64,000 bases of DNA from an uncultured Bacilli bacterium (GTDB lineage: Bacteria > Bacillota_I > Bacilli_A > RF39 > UBA660): the NCBI GenBank assembly GCA_934096175.1, contig CAKOLG010000003.1, positions 1 through 64,000 of the forward strand, read 5' to 3'. Numbering within the stretch: the stretch's first letter is position 1; each line of letters starts with the position of its first letter. The notes beneath the pieces are model-generated. The model searched no databases, had not been told where the DNA came from, and saw nothing but the letters and a program-made list of their open reading frames with translations. Made by a program: the position numbers and the translations under genes. Shown here one piece after another: positions 54,629 through 63,655 of the stretch.

Positions 54629-55639
54629 TTATTCAATATTCATTAACTTTTTAGCTGTTCTCATCATTTGGGCTGTATAACCCATTTCATTATCGTACCA
54701 CGCAACTATTTTTACAAGTTGTTTGCCTTCGCTTTCTAAAACATTAGTCATCAATCCATCAACTAAAGCACCTATTTTTTTGCCAATTACATCGCTTGAT
54801 ACAACGGGATCCATAGTTATTTTTAATGTTTCATTTTGATTTTTAATAAACAGTTTGTTTATTTCTTCAACAGTGGTGTTTCTTTTTAACTCTAAGGTAA
54901 CATCTATTACTGAGCCATCGCTTACAGGAACACGGAAAGCATTACCATCTAATTTTCCATTTAAGCTTGGAATTACTTTACCAATAGCAGTTGCTGCGCC
55001 TGTTGAAGCAGGGACAATATTCATTGCACAAGCTCTACCTCTACGAGCTAGGATTCCTTTTTTATGTGGCATATCCAATGTAGCTTGATCATTGGTATAG
55101 GCATGAACTGTTGTCATATACCCTTTAACTATACCAATGTTGTCTTCTATTACTTTTAAGACAGGTGCTAAACAATTAGTTGTGCAAGAGGCAGCTGAAA
55201 TTATTGTTTCTGTGCCGTCTAAGTTTTCTGAATTTACATTATATACGATAGTTTTCATATAACCTTTGCCAGGTGCTGAAATTATTACTTTTTTTGCACC
55301 AGCTTTGATATGTTTCTCGGCATCTTCTTTTTTAGTAAATAGTCCTGTACATTCAAGTACTACATCTACACCAAGTTCTTCCCAAGGAAGATTGATTGGA
55401 TCTTTTTCAGCATAAACTTTTATTCTTTTACGATTATTTATAATAAGTTCATCGTTTTCAAAAGTGATTAAATCTTCATGAAAAGAGCGATGATTTGTAT
55501 CATATTTTAAAAGATAAGCTAATGTTTCTGCATCTGTTAAATCATTTATTGCTACTACATCAAAATCATTTCCTGTTATCATTTCTCTAAAAGCCAATCT
55601 ACCGATACGGCCAAAACCATTTATTGCTACTTTTATCAT
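54629..55639 (-). CDS. gap: glyceraldehyde-3-phosphate dehydrogenase
   Basis: 336 residues. NAD site 'INGFGRIGRLAFRE', active centre 'SAASCTTNCLAPVLK', 'VPASTGAATAIGKVIP' and the C-terminal 'WYDNEMGYTAQM' are intact, unlike its two downstream glycolytic neighbours. Oxidises glyceraldehyde-3-phosphate to 1,3-bisphosphoglycerate. Starts 15 bp after the uridine-kinase-like gene. Confidence 0.97.
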   Translation of the reverse strand: MIKVAINGFGRIGRLAFREMITGNDFDVVAINDLTDAETLAYLLKYDTNHRSFHEDLITFENDELIINNRKRIKVYAEKDPINLPWEELGVDVVLECTGLFTKKEDAEKHIKAGAKKVIISAPGKGYMKTIVYNVNSENLDGTETIISAASCTTNCLAPVLKVIEDNIGIVKGYMTTVHAYTNDQATLDMPHKKGILARRGRACAMNIVPASTGAATAIGKVIPSLNGKLDGNAFRVPVSDGSVIDVTLELKRNTTVEEINKLFIKNQNETLKITMDPVVSSDVIGKKIGALVDGLMTNVLESEGKQLVKIVAWYDNEMGYTAQMMRTAKKLMNIE

Positions 55640-55654
55640 TTTTTATTCCTCTTT

Positions 55655-57322
55655 CTATTTGTAATGCTCAAATGCACTTTTCCCTATAAATTCACATAAT
55701 ATTGAATCATCTAAAACATAATCTGAAGGGATTGGGAAGAAGTTTTTTAAAAAGTTTATTAATCTTCGAGCTTCGTTATATGCTGGCGAATCGCTTTTTA
55801 CGGAATATAGTAATGGTTCTACATATACTTTTAAAACGCCAACTTCATAGACTAATGAAGTGTTCACTATTTTATCTACGTTGTTAATGTATGGAAAAAT
55901 ATACTTTTCTTCTCCTGCTCGTACAACATTCCAATAACTGATTGTTTTTCCGACATCTGTGGCACGAGTTCGATTATCACGGACAATGCGACGCATTAAT
56001 CTAAGATCTGTTGTTGATATATAATTATGACGGTCAATATTAAGGGGCATAAACGGGCTTAAATAAACTTTATATTTTAATGATGCGTCTAAGTCTGGCG
56101 TCATTGCATCATTAATACTGTGCAGTCCTTCCATTAATATTATAGCGTTATCACCCAATTTAGTTGGGGTACTAGCAAACTCTTTTTCACCGGTTACAAA
56201 GTTAAAAGTTGGTAACGAAACCTTTTTCCCAGCAATTAAATCTTTTAATTGTTTATTAAGTAATTTTAAGTCAATTGCTTCCAAGCATTCAAAGTCATAG
56301 TTGCCATTTTGATCTTTAGGTGAATCTTTTTTTTCTTTAAAATAGTCATCAACTGAAATCATCAGCACTTCATATCCACGACTTCTTAATTGTAATGCAA
56401 CTTTTTTAGTTGTTGTTGTTTTACCAGATGAAGAAGGCCCTGCAAATAATACGTAACGGGCTTTTTTCTTAATAATATCATCAACAAGGTCATGTAATTC
56501 ATTGTTAAAATTTGTTTCTGCTATTTTTATAAGATTTTCTATTTTACAATCAGCAATGCGTTTGTTTAAATCAGCAAGATACGGTATTCCCAAGCTCCTA
56601 ATCCATTTTTTGCTGTTATCAAAACATTTTATTACGTTTTGATAATGAATATATTCAGGAACTTTAAATTTTGTAATTGGCGAAGGAAATAGTAAAACTA
56701 ATTTATTTTCACCTAAATAAACTAAATCATATTTGTTTAAACAGCCTGTACTATATGGCATTTCTGAATAAAAATAGTTAATATAATTTCTTAGTTTATA
56801 TAATGTAACTATATTGTTTGTTATGTTATGAATATTCTGCGCTTTTTCAGGCGCTTTTACTTTATTATAATAATTAATAGCTTCTTTAGTATCAACATTT
56901 AAGTTATAAATTCGTTCATCATTATTTATTATTTCATTCATTTTAGTTTTTAGCTTTTTTGCATCAACAAGAGTAAATTTTTTTTCACTAATTATCGTCA
57001 TATGAATGCCGTTAGCAATTGAGTGATCGAAATTAATTTCATAATCTTGACCAAAGGCTTCTTTTAAGGAAACTTCAATTACAAACTCTAAACCATATTT
57101 ATTAATTTTATAGCCATTAGTACTTGTAACATCTAAAAATTTTACTTTAGTTGCTTTTGTTATCTTAGTTTCCATAGGTATTGTTTCATTATTTATTTCG
57201 GCACCAACTATATTATATTTTCTTTTTGGTTGCACTATTTGACTTAGTTCATATAATGTTGTACCTTTTTCAACTTCAATAGTCGAATCATCTTCAAAAG
57301 TTATAATGGGTTTATTTGCCAT
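55655..57322 (-). CDS. TGS-domain nucleoside kinase (uridine kinase-like)
   Basis: 555 residues. N-terminal TGS-like beta domain ('TIEVEKGTTLYELSQI') and a ThrRS-like second domain with 'DHSIANGIHMT' (about 95-105) precede a P-loop kinase: Walker A 'GPSSSGKTTTT' and 'MISVDDYF' typical of uridine kinase. The combination is a known Firmicutes/Clostridia fusion. Likely phosphorylates a nucleoside; the role of the ThrRS-like part is not clear. First gene of a unit with gap. Confidence 0.85.
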   Translation of the reverse strand: MANKPIITFEDDSTIEVEKGTTLYELSQIVQPKRKYNIVGAEINNETIPMETKITKATKVKFLDVTSTNGYKINKYGLEFVIEVSLKEAFGQDYEINFDHSIANGIHMTIISEKKFTLVDAKKLKTKMNEIINNDERIYNLNVDTKEAINYYNKVKAPEKAQNIHNITNNIVTLYKLRNYINYFYSEMPYSTGCLNKYDLVYLGENKLVLLFPSPITKFKVPEYIHYQNVIKCFDNSKKWIRSLGIPYLADLNKRIADCKIENLIKIAETNFNNELHDLVDDIIKKKARYVLFAGPSSSGKTTTTKKVALQLRSRGYEVLMISVDDYFKEKKDSPKDQNGNYDFECLEAIDLKLLNKQLKDLIAGKKVSLPTFNFVTGEKEFASTPTKLGDNAIILMEGLHSINDAMTPDLDASLKYKVYLSPFMPLNIDRHNYISTTDLRLMRRIVRDNRTRATDVGKTISYWNVVRAGEEKYIFPYINNVDKIVNTSLVYEVGVLKVYVEPLLYSVKSDSPAYNEARRLINFLKNFFPIPSDYVLDDSILCEFIGKSAFEHYK

Positions 57323-57348
57323 TGTTATCCCTCTCTTATTTTTATTTA

Positions 57349-57377
57349 ATTATACTATTTATTTTAAAATTTGTCAC
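57349..57377 (-). promoter_or_regulatory. promoter of the kinase-gap unit
   Basis: GTGACA (57372-57377), 17-bp spacer, TATAAT (57349-57354) on the minus strand. Confidence 0.75.
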
Positions 57378-57470
57378 AGCTTTTATAATGATTTATTTAT
57401 TTTAGACATTTATTATTTTTATATAATATGTTTTTATCAGATAAAATGTTTAAGAAAAATAATTTTTTAT

Positions 57471-57495
57471 AAAAAAAAATTTAGATTACTCTAAA
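57471..57495 (-). terminator. terminator enclosing the whiA stop
   Basis: TTTAGA/TCTAAA with the TAA stop in the 4-nt loop, then nine T residues on the minus strand. Confidence 0.8.
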
Positions 57496-58430
57496 CTTTC
57501 TTTATTATGTTTGGCTTTATGGTTTTCAGCAAGTTTCTTTATTTTGATAAAATAATGATTAACACCAGATTTGCCTATTGCTCGACCTGTTTCTTTTGAT
57601 ATTATATCTGCTAGCTCTGCTAAAGATGTTTCTGGATATAATTCACGATAATGAATTGCTTCTTGAATGTTTTCATCTAATAAGCCTAGTAAATCATGTT
57701 CCTTTAGATAGTTTATAACTTCTAATTGTTTGAGACCTGTTTTTAGGATTTTTTCTTGGTTGGCAATCTCACAATTATTTAAACGATTTACCATATTTTT
57801 ATGATCACGATAAATTCTAATATCTTCAAAGTAAAAGAAACAATTGGTAGCAGAGAATAATTTAATAAGATCACTAATCATTTCAGCACTTTTTATGTAG
57901 ACCATATAATGATTTACTCTTTTTAAAATTTTAGATGTTATATTAAATTCTTTTAAAATTTTTTTTATAAATTCGCCTTCATTTTTTTGAGACGATGTGA
58001 ATTCTAAATGGTATCCAGCTGTACTTGGGTCATTGATGCTGCCACAAGCAAGGAATGCACCTTTTAGAAAAGAAACTTTATCGGCATTGGACTCAAGGAA
58101 ATATGAATTTGGTAATGTTTTTTTGCCATTTTTAGAAATATTTAATGTTTCTAGAATATCGATTATTTTTTCAGTGATTTCCAGTATGTATATCTGTTTT
58201 ATACGAAATCTTTTTTGAATACGAACCGTTATGTTAATATTAACTGCAAAATTTTGTTTTATATCTTTATAAATTCTTCTTGCAACCGCAGCATTTTCGA
58301 TTGTTAAAGTTATTTTATTTTTCTTTATTTGAGCAGCATATCTTACAAAGGCTGAAAGTTCAACTAAAGAGTCAATTTTATCAACAGGTATAGAAGTTAT
58401 TTCTTCTTTAAGTCTTGTAGTAAAAGTCAT
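57486..58430 (-). CDS. whiA: DNA-binding protein WhiA
   Basis: 314 residues. LAGLIDADG-like N-terminal part ('FLKGAFLACGSINDPSTAGY') and a C-terminal helix-turn-helix ('SLAELADIISKETGRAIGKS'). Conserved regulator of cell division and chromosome segregation in Gram-positives. Starts 1 nt after yvcK, the usual partner. Confidence 0.95.
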   Translation of the reverse strand: MTFTTRLKEEITSIPVDKIDSLVELSAFVRYAAQIKKNKITLTIENAAVARRIYKDIKQNFAVNINITVRIQKRFRIKQIYILEITEKIIDILETLNISKNGKKTLPNSYFLESNADKVSFLKGAFLACGSINDPSTAGYHLEFTSSQKNEGEFIKKILKEFNITSKILKRVNHYMVYIKSAEMISDLIKLFSATNCFFYFEDIRIYRDHKNMVNRLNNCEIANQEKILKTGLKQLEVINYLKEHDLLGLLDENIQEAIHYRELYPETSLAELADIISKETGRAIGKSGVNHYFIKIKKLAENHKAKHNKESLE

Positions 58431-58431
58431 T

Positions 58432-59376
58432 TTATTCGTCGCCCATTAAGTACGAAAATATTAAATATGCTGTTTTTAAGGAATCGTGACGAATATAGCC
58501 TTCTTCTATTTTAGCTATTTTATCTTCAATAAGGTGTGCACCTATTTTCTCAATATTTTTATAATCAATTTGAACTGGTGTCTTGCTTTCTGATTCAGCT
58601 AATAATTCCATATTTTTAGTTAATTTATTGTTAGCAATTACTACATCAATAGATTTTGGTCCTAAGTATTTTTCTAAAAATTTTAGGTGGTCACTAACTT
58701 TGAAACCGTCTGTTTCACCAGGTTGTGTAATGATATTACATATATACATTGTTTTAGCTTTAGATTTTTTTATAGCTTCTTGAATCTCTGGAACAATAAT
58801 ATGCGGCATTATACTTGTAAGTAGAGAGCCTGAACTAAAAATAATTAAGTCAGCTTTTTTTATTTCATCTAGTACTTTTTCTGTAACTTTTACTTGACGA
58901 TTATACTTTAAATCAACTATTTCGCGACGTGATTTTGTTATTTCACTTTCGCCAATTATTTCATAGCCTTCTTTGGTTATTCCTATTAAGTCAACATTAT
59001 CTTCTGTTAATGGCAATAATTTTCCTTTAACTTTTAATAAATCACATAAAATAGGAAGGGAATGAGCAAAATCACCTTTCATTTCTAATAAAGCAGCCAT
59101 TATTAAATTTTTTATAGAATGGTTACCAATACTACTATCGTCTTTAAATCTGTAATTAAATAAATCTTTTACATCTTTTGTTTCGGCAGACATTGCCATC
59201 AAGACTTTGGTGATGTCTCCTACTGCAGGAATTGAGAATTCTTCTCTTAAACGTCCTGTACTTTTACCGTTGTCAGCAACGCTAACAACTGCAGTGGCTT
59301 CCATTGGAAATTGAATAATTCCTTTTAATAATTGTGATAATCCACTTCCTCCGCCAAATATTACAATTCTTTTCAT
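58432..59376 (-). CDS. yvcK: YvcK/CofD-like gluconeogenesis factor
   Basis: 314 residues. 'KRIVIFGGGSGLSQLLKGI' nucleotide-binding start, 'SVADNGKSTGRLREEF' and 'IGNHSIKNLIMAALLEM' match. Affects carbon flux and cell shape and binds UDP-sugars in B. subtilis. The usual upstream rapZ is not here; the gene follows an M23 hydrolase. Confidence 0.95.
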   Translation of the reverse strand: MKRIVIFGGGSGLSQLLKGIIQFPMEATAVVSVADNGKSTGRLREEFSIPAVGDITKVLMAMSAETKDVKDLFNYRFKDDSSIGNHSIKNLIMAALLEMKGDFAHSLPILCDLLKVKGKLLPLTEDNVDLIGITKEGYEIIGESEITKSRREIVDLKYNRQVKVTEKVLDEIKKADLIIFSSGSLLTSIMPHIIVPEIQEAIKKSKAKTMYICNIITQPGETDGFKVSDHLKFLEKYLGPKSIDVVIANNKLTKNMELLAESESKTPVQIDYKNIEKIGAHLIEDKIAKIEEGYIRHDSLKTAYLIFSYLMGDE

Positions 59377-59445
59377 AGTTTAAATCCTCCGTTTTTAATC
59401 ATATCATAGTTTTACTTATTATTAAATGATTAAAATTATGCAAAA

Positions 59446-59471
59446 ATAAAAAAAGCTTTAAAGCTTTTTTA
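59446..59471 (-). terminator. terminator of the ftsEX-hydrolase operon
   Basis: AAAAAGCTTTAAAGCTTTTT palindrome with T run on the minus strand, beginning at the hydrolase stop codon. Confidence 0.85.
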
Positions 59472-60662
59472 ACCTCTATTTGTCCAAGTCCATCCTTTTC
59501 TGTTTTCAAAACCAGAAATTGATTTGACAGATGTTGCTTTAGTATTATTTTTAAATATACTAAAACCGTTCCAAGTAGCGTCAGTGAAATAATAACCGTA
59601 TGATATAGCGTAATGAAGATGGGTTCCGCTAGTACAAGAGTCATAATACCAGGTACTTGGATCTCCTCCAACTGTGGCAATTATTTGACCTTTACTAACT
59701 ACGTCACCTATATTGACTTTTATAGATCTTAAGTGGGCTAACTCAACTGTATATTTTTTGCCATTAACATAAGAGTGCATGTAAATTATGTTACCGCCAC
59801 AATTGTACTTTCTTTTTACATAAACAACTGTGCCATTTGCCGGAGCATAAATATTTGTGCCAGGAGTATTACCACCTAAATCCATTCCACCATGTGGAGC
59901 ATTCCAAGCTTGTGTTATACGTCCTTTTGTTAGTGGGCGTGAGAAACTTGCTGAACCACCTAATTTTGCATAATAACAGTCATCAATGTCATCATTATCT
60001 TTGCACCCAGCCGCTTCATAAATTTTTACTAAACCTTCTTGGGCTTCAATTTGACTGTCATAATCAAGACCAATTGATGCTAGACTATCTATATAGTCAT
60101 GTAATTCATCTAATTGTGATTCATATTTTGTGATAGAGTTTTCTAATTCAACATTGTCGTTTGCCAATTTAACTTGTAGTTGCTCATTTTCATTTATTAA
60201 AGCACTTAAGTTGTCTAGCTCTTCTTGGGTATAGTTAGCAATTTGACTAATAACTGCTTGACGTTCCATCATTTCTGAAATTGATGAAGCAGAGAAAACA
60301 TAATCAATGTAGACTTCATTATTATTAATTTCCGTATATTGTAAAATATTTATTACATCTTTTAATTCTTCTGTTTTAATTTTGATTTGTTCTTGGCTTT
60401 CAGCCACTAATGTTTTAGAGTTTTCTACTTTATCTTCATTAGAAGATATTGTACTAGTTGCCTCAGAAATAGCATTTCTTTTAGCTTTAATTTTTTGCTC
60501 AGTTTCTGCTGTTAATCTATTATTGTTGTCTTTTTTAGTTTTCAACTCTGCAACTTTGTTTTTATAATCTCTAAGTGTATCAGCTTTTACTGTTGTAAGT
60601 GGTGCAAAACTAGCAAAAATAAAGGCTAGTGCTAATATGGTATTTGTTATTTTTTTTATCAT
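59469..60662 (-). CDS. M23 peptidoglycan hydrolase with coiled coil (PcsB/EnvC-type)
   Basis: 397 residues. Signal peptide about 1-27, long coiled coil (about 30-235), then an M23 domain with 'HGGMDLGG' (HxxxD) and 'THLHYAI' (HxH), the zinc ligands of Gly-Gly/DL endopeptidases. Its start overlaps the ftsX stop by ATGA. The coiled coil is where FtsX binds such hydrolases, so FtsEX most probably controls its activity at the septum. Confidence 0.93.
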   Translation of the reverse strand: MIKKITNTILALAFIFASFAPLTTVKADTLRDYKNKVAELKTKKDNNNRLTAETEQKIKAKRNAISEATSTISSNEDKVENSKTLVAESQEQIKIKTEELKDVINILQYTEINNNEVYIDYVFSASSISEMMERQAVISQIANYTQEELDNLSALINENEQLQVKLANDNVELENSITKYESQLDELHDYIDSLASIGLDYDSQIEAQEGLVKIYEAAGCKDNDDIDDCYYAKLGGSASFSRPLTKGRITQAWNAPHGGMDLGGNTPGTNIYAPANGTVVYVKRKYNCGGNIIYMHSYVNGKKYTVELAHLRSIKVNIGDVVSKGQIIATVGGDPSTWYYDSCTSGTHLHYAISYGYYFTDATWNGFSIFKNNTKATSVKSISGFENRKGWTWTNRG

Positions 60663-61585
60663 ATTTTTAAATATCTCCTTACAGTCATGTAACTTCCAAT
60701 CATGCCAACTAAGGCGCCAACGCCAACTAACATTAAAGATAGGTAGATAGTAAAAGGCATTGGATTTAACATTTCAATAAAATTAGTAAATAAGTGTTTG
60801 TCTAATTTATCAAAGGCAATTATGTATCCCCAAATTGTAGCTACTACAGGAATTATTGAACCTATTATACCTAAGAATAAACCTTCTATAACAAAGGGAA
60901 GTTTTATAACAAAGTTGCTATTTCCTACTAAGCGCATTATTTCTATTTCTGTACGTCTAGCAAATATAGTAAGTCTTATGGTGTTACAGATCAAAAATAT
61001 TGTAACTAGGACTAAACCACCTATTATGACAATGGAAACTTTTTTTACAACGTCAAATACAGGCAGCATTTTATCAATTACATCTTTACTGTATTGTACG
61101 TTTGTTATATGCTCAATTTTTTTTAAGGTTTCTGCTGTTTGTTCAAGTTGTTCTATATTTTTAACTGATATTATAAATTCTGATTCTAGAGGATTGTTTT
61201 CTGTTGTCCAAGAATTCATTACTACACATAATGAAGAATTGTTATTCCCTTCTTGACACATATCATTGATTGTTTCTTCTTTTATTTGTTCTTTAGTTTT
61301 ATATTGTAATTCATCGCTTTTAACATTTTTAATTTCTAATATTTTACTTTTTACTAAGTTTATATTCTCATCTGTAGCATTTTTGTCAACAAAAACCAAA
61401 ATTGTTAATGTTTCTTCTAAGTCTTTAGTAAAATTATTAATATTTACTGATAATATTGTGGCTATAGATACTATAAGTAATGTTATTGTTGTGCAAACGA
61501 TTGAAGCTACACTTAAACTAAAATTTCGCGAAATACTTTTTAAAGCACTTCTGACATTTCTACCGAATATTCTAATTAATTTCAT
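60659..61585 (-). CDS. ftsX: cell division protein FtsX
   Basis: 308 residues. One N-terminal membrane segment, an extracellular loop of about 115 residues, and three C-terminal segments ('IVIIGGLVLVTIFLICNT', 'GLFLGIIGSIIPVVATIWGY', 'LMLVGVGALVGMIGSYMTV'). Relays ATP hydrolysis by FtsE to the hydrolase encoded next. Overlaps ftsE by 14 bp. Confidence 0.95.
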   Translation of the reverse strand: MKLIRIFGRNVRSALKSISRNFSLSVASIVCTTITLLIVSIATILSVNINNFTKDLEETLTILVFVDKNATDENINLVKSKILEIKNVKSDELQYKTKEQIKEETINDMCQEGNNNSSLCVVMNSWTTENNPLESEFIISVKNIEQLEQTAETLKKIEHITNVQYSKDVIDKMLPVFDVVKKVSIVIIGGLVLVTIFLICNTIRLTIFARRTEIEIMRLVGNSNFVIKLPFVIEGLFLGIIGSIIPVVATIWGYIIAFDKLDKHLFTNFIEMLNPMPFTIYLSLMLVGVGALVGMIGSYMTVRRYLKI

Positions 61586-62273
61586 CTGCTGTATATTTTC
61601 CTTTCATAGTATCGTTGGTTAAAACACCATTTTCTAAGGTTATAACTCTTTTTTTCATTGAGTTAACGATTTCTTTATCATGGGTTACCATAATAACTGT
61701 TGTGCCCATTTCTTTGTTAATGTTGTTTATTACTTTGACTATTTCTTTTGATGTTTTAGGATCTAAATTTCCAGTTGGTTCATCACAAATTAATACTTTT
61801 GGATCATTTACAATAGCTCTGGCAATACATACTCTTTGTTGTTCACCTCCAGATAGTTGATTAGGAAAACTTCTAATTTTTTCTTTTAAACCAACTCTTT
61901 CTAATGCTTTTAAAACTAATTTTTTTATTTCTTTTGTTTTCATTCCTAAGTTTTCTAGGCCAAAAGCTACATTTTCATATACTGTCAATTTAGGCAGAAG
62001 TTTAAAATCTTGGAATACAATTCCAAGCTTTCGTCTTAATTTATATACTCTACTATTGTATAATTTGGCAACATTTATGCCTCCGACCATTACTTGACCT
62101 TTGGTAGGTTTTTCTTCTCTATATAAAAGCTTAACAAAAGTTGATTTACCACATCCTGATGCGCCAGTAACAAAGACAAATTCGCCTTTATCAATAGTTA
62201 ATGTTAAATCAGCTATAGCTGTAACTCCATTTTTATAAACTTTATAGCAATTTTTAATATCTATAAATTTCAT
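61572..62273 (-). CDS. ftsE: cell division ATP-binding protein FtsE
   Basis: About 233 residues. Walker A 'GASGCGKST', signature 'LSGGEQQRV', Walker B 'VLICDEPTGNLD'. 'GIVFQDFKLLPKLTVYENVA' is typical for FtsE. ATG at 62273 has GGTGAT just upstream; the ATG at 62285 lacks a ribosome site. Confidence 0.95.
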   Translation of the reverse strand: MKFIDIKNCYKVYKNGVTAIADLTLTIDKGEFVFVTGASGCGKSTFVKLLYREEKPTKGQVMVGGINVAKLYNSRVYKLRRKLGIVFQDFKLLPKLTVYENVAFGLENLGMKTKEIKKLVLKALERVGLKEKIRSFPNQLSGGEQQRVCIARAIVNDPKVLICDEPTGNLDPKTSKEIVKVINNINKEMGTTVIMVTHDKEIVNSMKKRVITLENGVLTNDTMKGKYTADEIN

Positions 62274-62300
62274 GTACATCACCATCTACTTTAATTATAA

Positions 62301-62325
62301 CAAAAATAACCATTTAAATAAATGG
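62301..62325 (-). terminator. terminator enclosing the YitT gene stop
   Basis: CCATTTA/TAAATGG with the TAA stop inside, then TTATTTTT on the minus strand. Confidence 0.6.
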
Positions 62326-63210
62326 AAATTTTTCTCTTCGATGTCCACCGTAAACTTCGTAACAATCGCTTATTATAAAAAAAGCTTGAGGATCAATTGT
62401 TTGAATTGTATTTTTAAACATGTAGTAATCTTTGGTTGATATAACACTCATGATTATGTTATTTGTTTCGTTGCTATGTCCTCCATCTGCTTTCATGATT
62501 GTATAACCGGTATTGATACTTTTTATAAATTCAATTATTTTTTCAGGTTTTTTGGTTTGAATAAAAAACATTTTGCTATCAGATATTCCTAGCATTATTT
62601 TATCGACTAAGAAGCTATTTATTAAAATTACAATAGTAGCATAAATTGCTTTACTAGGGCCAAAAATCATTGCTCCTGTTAGAATAACAATAATATTTAC
62701 ACAAAACGAAGCTGTTCCTGCAGGAATTTTTAAGTATTTACTAATAATTTGGATAGGAATGTCAGAGCCACCCGTTGTAAAACCTGTCTTATATATAAAA
62801 CCGTTGGCAGTACCAAATAATAAACCACTAATTATCGCTATAAGAATAAAATCATCAAAGATTAATTTGGTAGCCAAGTAATCGCACATTCCACTAGTTA
62901 GAGAAACAAATAAGGGATAAAGTAGTGCACCAATTATCGTCATTCCAGTTTTTCTAGCACCTAATAAGAAAAAACTAAGAATTACAAAGATAACGTTAAC
63001 AATAAATAAAAAAATGGCTGAGTTAAGTCCGGTGTAATGGTTAACAATGATTGCAAGTCCACTTGTTCCACCAATTACAAGATTATTATGTAATAAAAAT
63101 AAGTTGTAATTTACGGCAAGAATAAAGGCTCCGATAATTGTTATGATTATTCTACTTAAAAAATCTTTAGAACAAACTTCGTCCATAATTTTTTTATATT
63201 CAAATTTCAT
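62314..63210 (-). CDS. YitT-family membrane protein
   Basis: About 298 residues. Five or six membrane segments, with 'HNNLVIGGTSGLAIIVNHYT' and 'YKTGFTTGGSDIPIQIISKY', the two repeated glycine-rich signatures of YitT/DUF161. The C-terminal DUF2179 domain ('IMSVISTKDYYMFKNTIQTI') is present. Function of the family is unknown. ATG at 63210 has AGGTGA upstream; GTG at 63219 is rejected. Confidence 0.9.
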   Translation of the reverse strand: MKFEYKKIMDEVCSKDFLSRIIITIIGAFILAVNYNLFLLHNNLVIGGTSGLAIIVNHYTGLNSAIFLFIVNVIFVILSFFLLGARKTGMTIIGALLYPLFVSLTSGMCDYLATKLIFDDFILIAIISGLLFGTANGFIYKTGFTTGGSDIPIQIISKYLKIPAGTASFCVNIIVILTGAMIFGPSKAIYATIVILINSFLVDKIMLGISDSKMFFIQTKKPEKIIEFIKSINTGYTIMKADGGHSNETNNIIMSVISTKDYYMFKNTIQTIDPQAFFIISDCYEVYGGHRREKFPFI

Positions 63211-63279
63211 ATTTTTCACCTATTATAATTATACTATATTTTTTTGTTTTGGCATATACTTTGGTGAGGTGAAAGAAAT

Positions 63280-63636
63280 ATGAATGGAACATATTACCAA
63301 AATCCAACTTTTCCGACTATTGATAATTTAAATTATAGTAATTCAATGAATGATAATAATACTCCTTTGGAAGATTTACCTATGCAACAAAGTTATATCG
63401 AAAATATTTTAAGGCATAATAAAGGGAAGAAAGTTAAAGCCTACGTCAGTTTTCCTGATGCTAATGAGTGGAAAGATAAGATTTTTGAAGGAATTATCGA
63501 ACAATCTGGAAGAGATCATTTAATTATTAGAGACCCTAAGAATGGACATTGGTATTTGATTTTAATGATATATTTGGATTATGTTGAATTTGATGAAAAA
63601 ATTGATTATACAGAAAAAAATCCATTTCAGAAATAA
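63280..63636 (+). CDS. gerQ: spore coat protein GerQ-like
   Basis: 118 residues. A Gln/Asn-rich N-terminus is followed by 'LPMQQSYIENILRHNKGKKV', then 'FEGIIEQSGRDHLIIRDPKN' and 'WYLILMIYLDYVEFDE'; these match GerQ (YwdL) throughout. In Bacillus GerQ is an inner-coat protein needed for cortex lysis enzyme placement at germination. Its presence argues that the lineage makes or made spores. GAGGTGA ribosome site. Confidence 0.93.
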   Translation: MNGTYYQNPTFPTIDNLNYSNSMNDNNTPLEDLPMQQSYIENILRHNKGKKVKAYVSFPDANEWKDKIFEGIIEQSGRDHLIIRDPKNGHWYLILMIYLDYVEFDEKIDYTEKNPFQK

Positions 63637-63655
63637 TTACTGAAATGGATTTTTT
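63615..63655. terminator. bidirectional terminator in overlapping 3' ends
   Basis: Perfect 16-bp stem (63615-63630 with 63640-63655) and 9-nt loop. The gerQ stop (63634-63636) is in the loop and the MBL-gene stop (63627-63629) in the stem. A and T runs on both sides. Confidence 0.9.

Noticed and set aside
59399..59680. 93-codon minus-strand frame
   Set aside because: Overlaps the M23 domain in another frame on the same strand; the M23 motifs identify the real frame.
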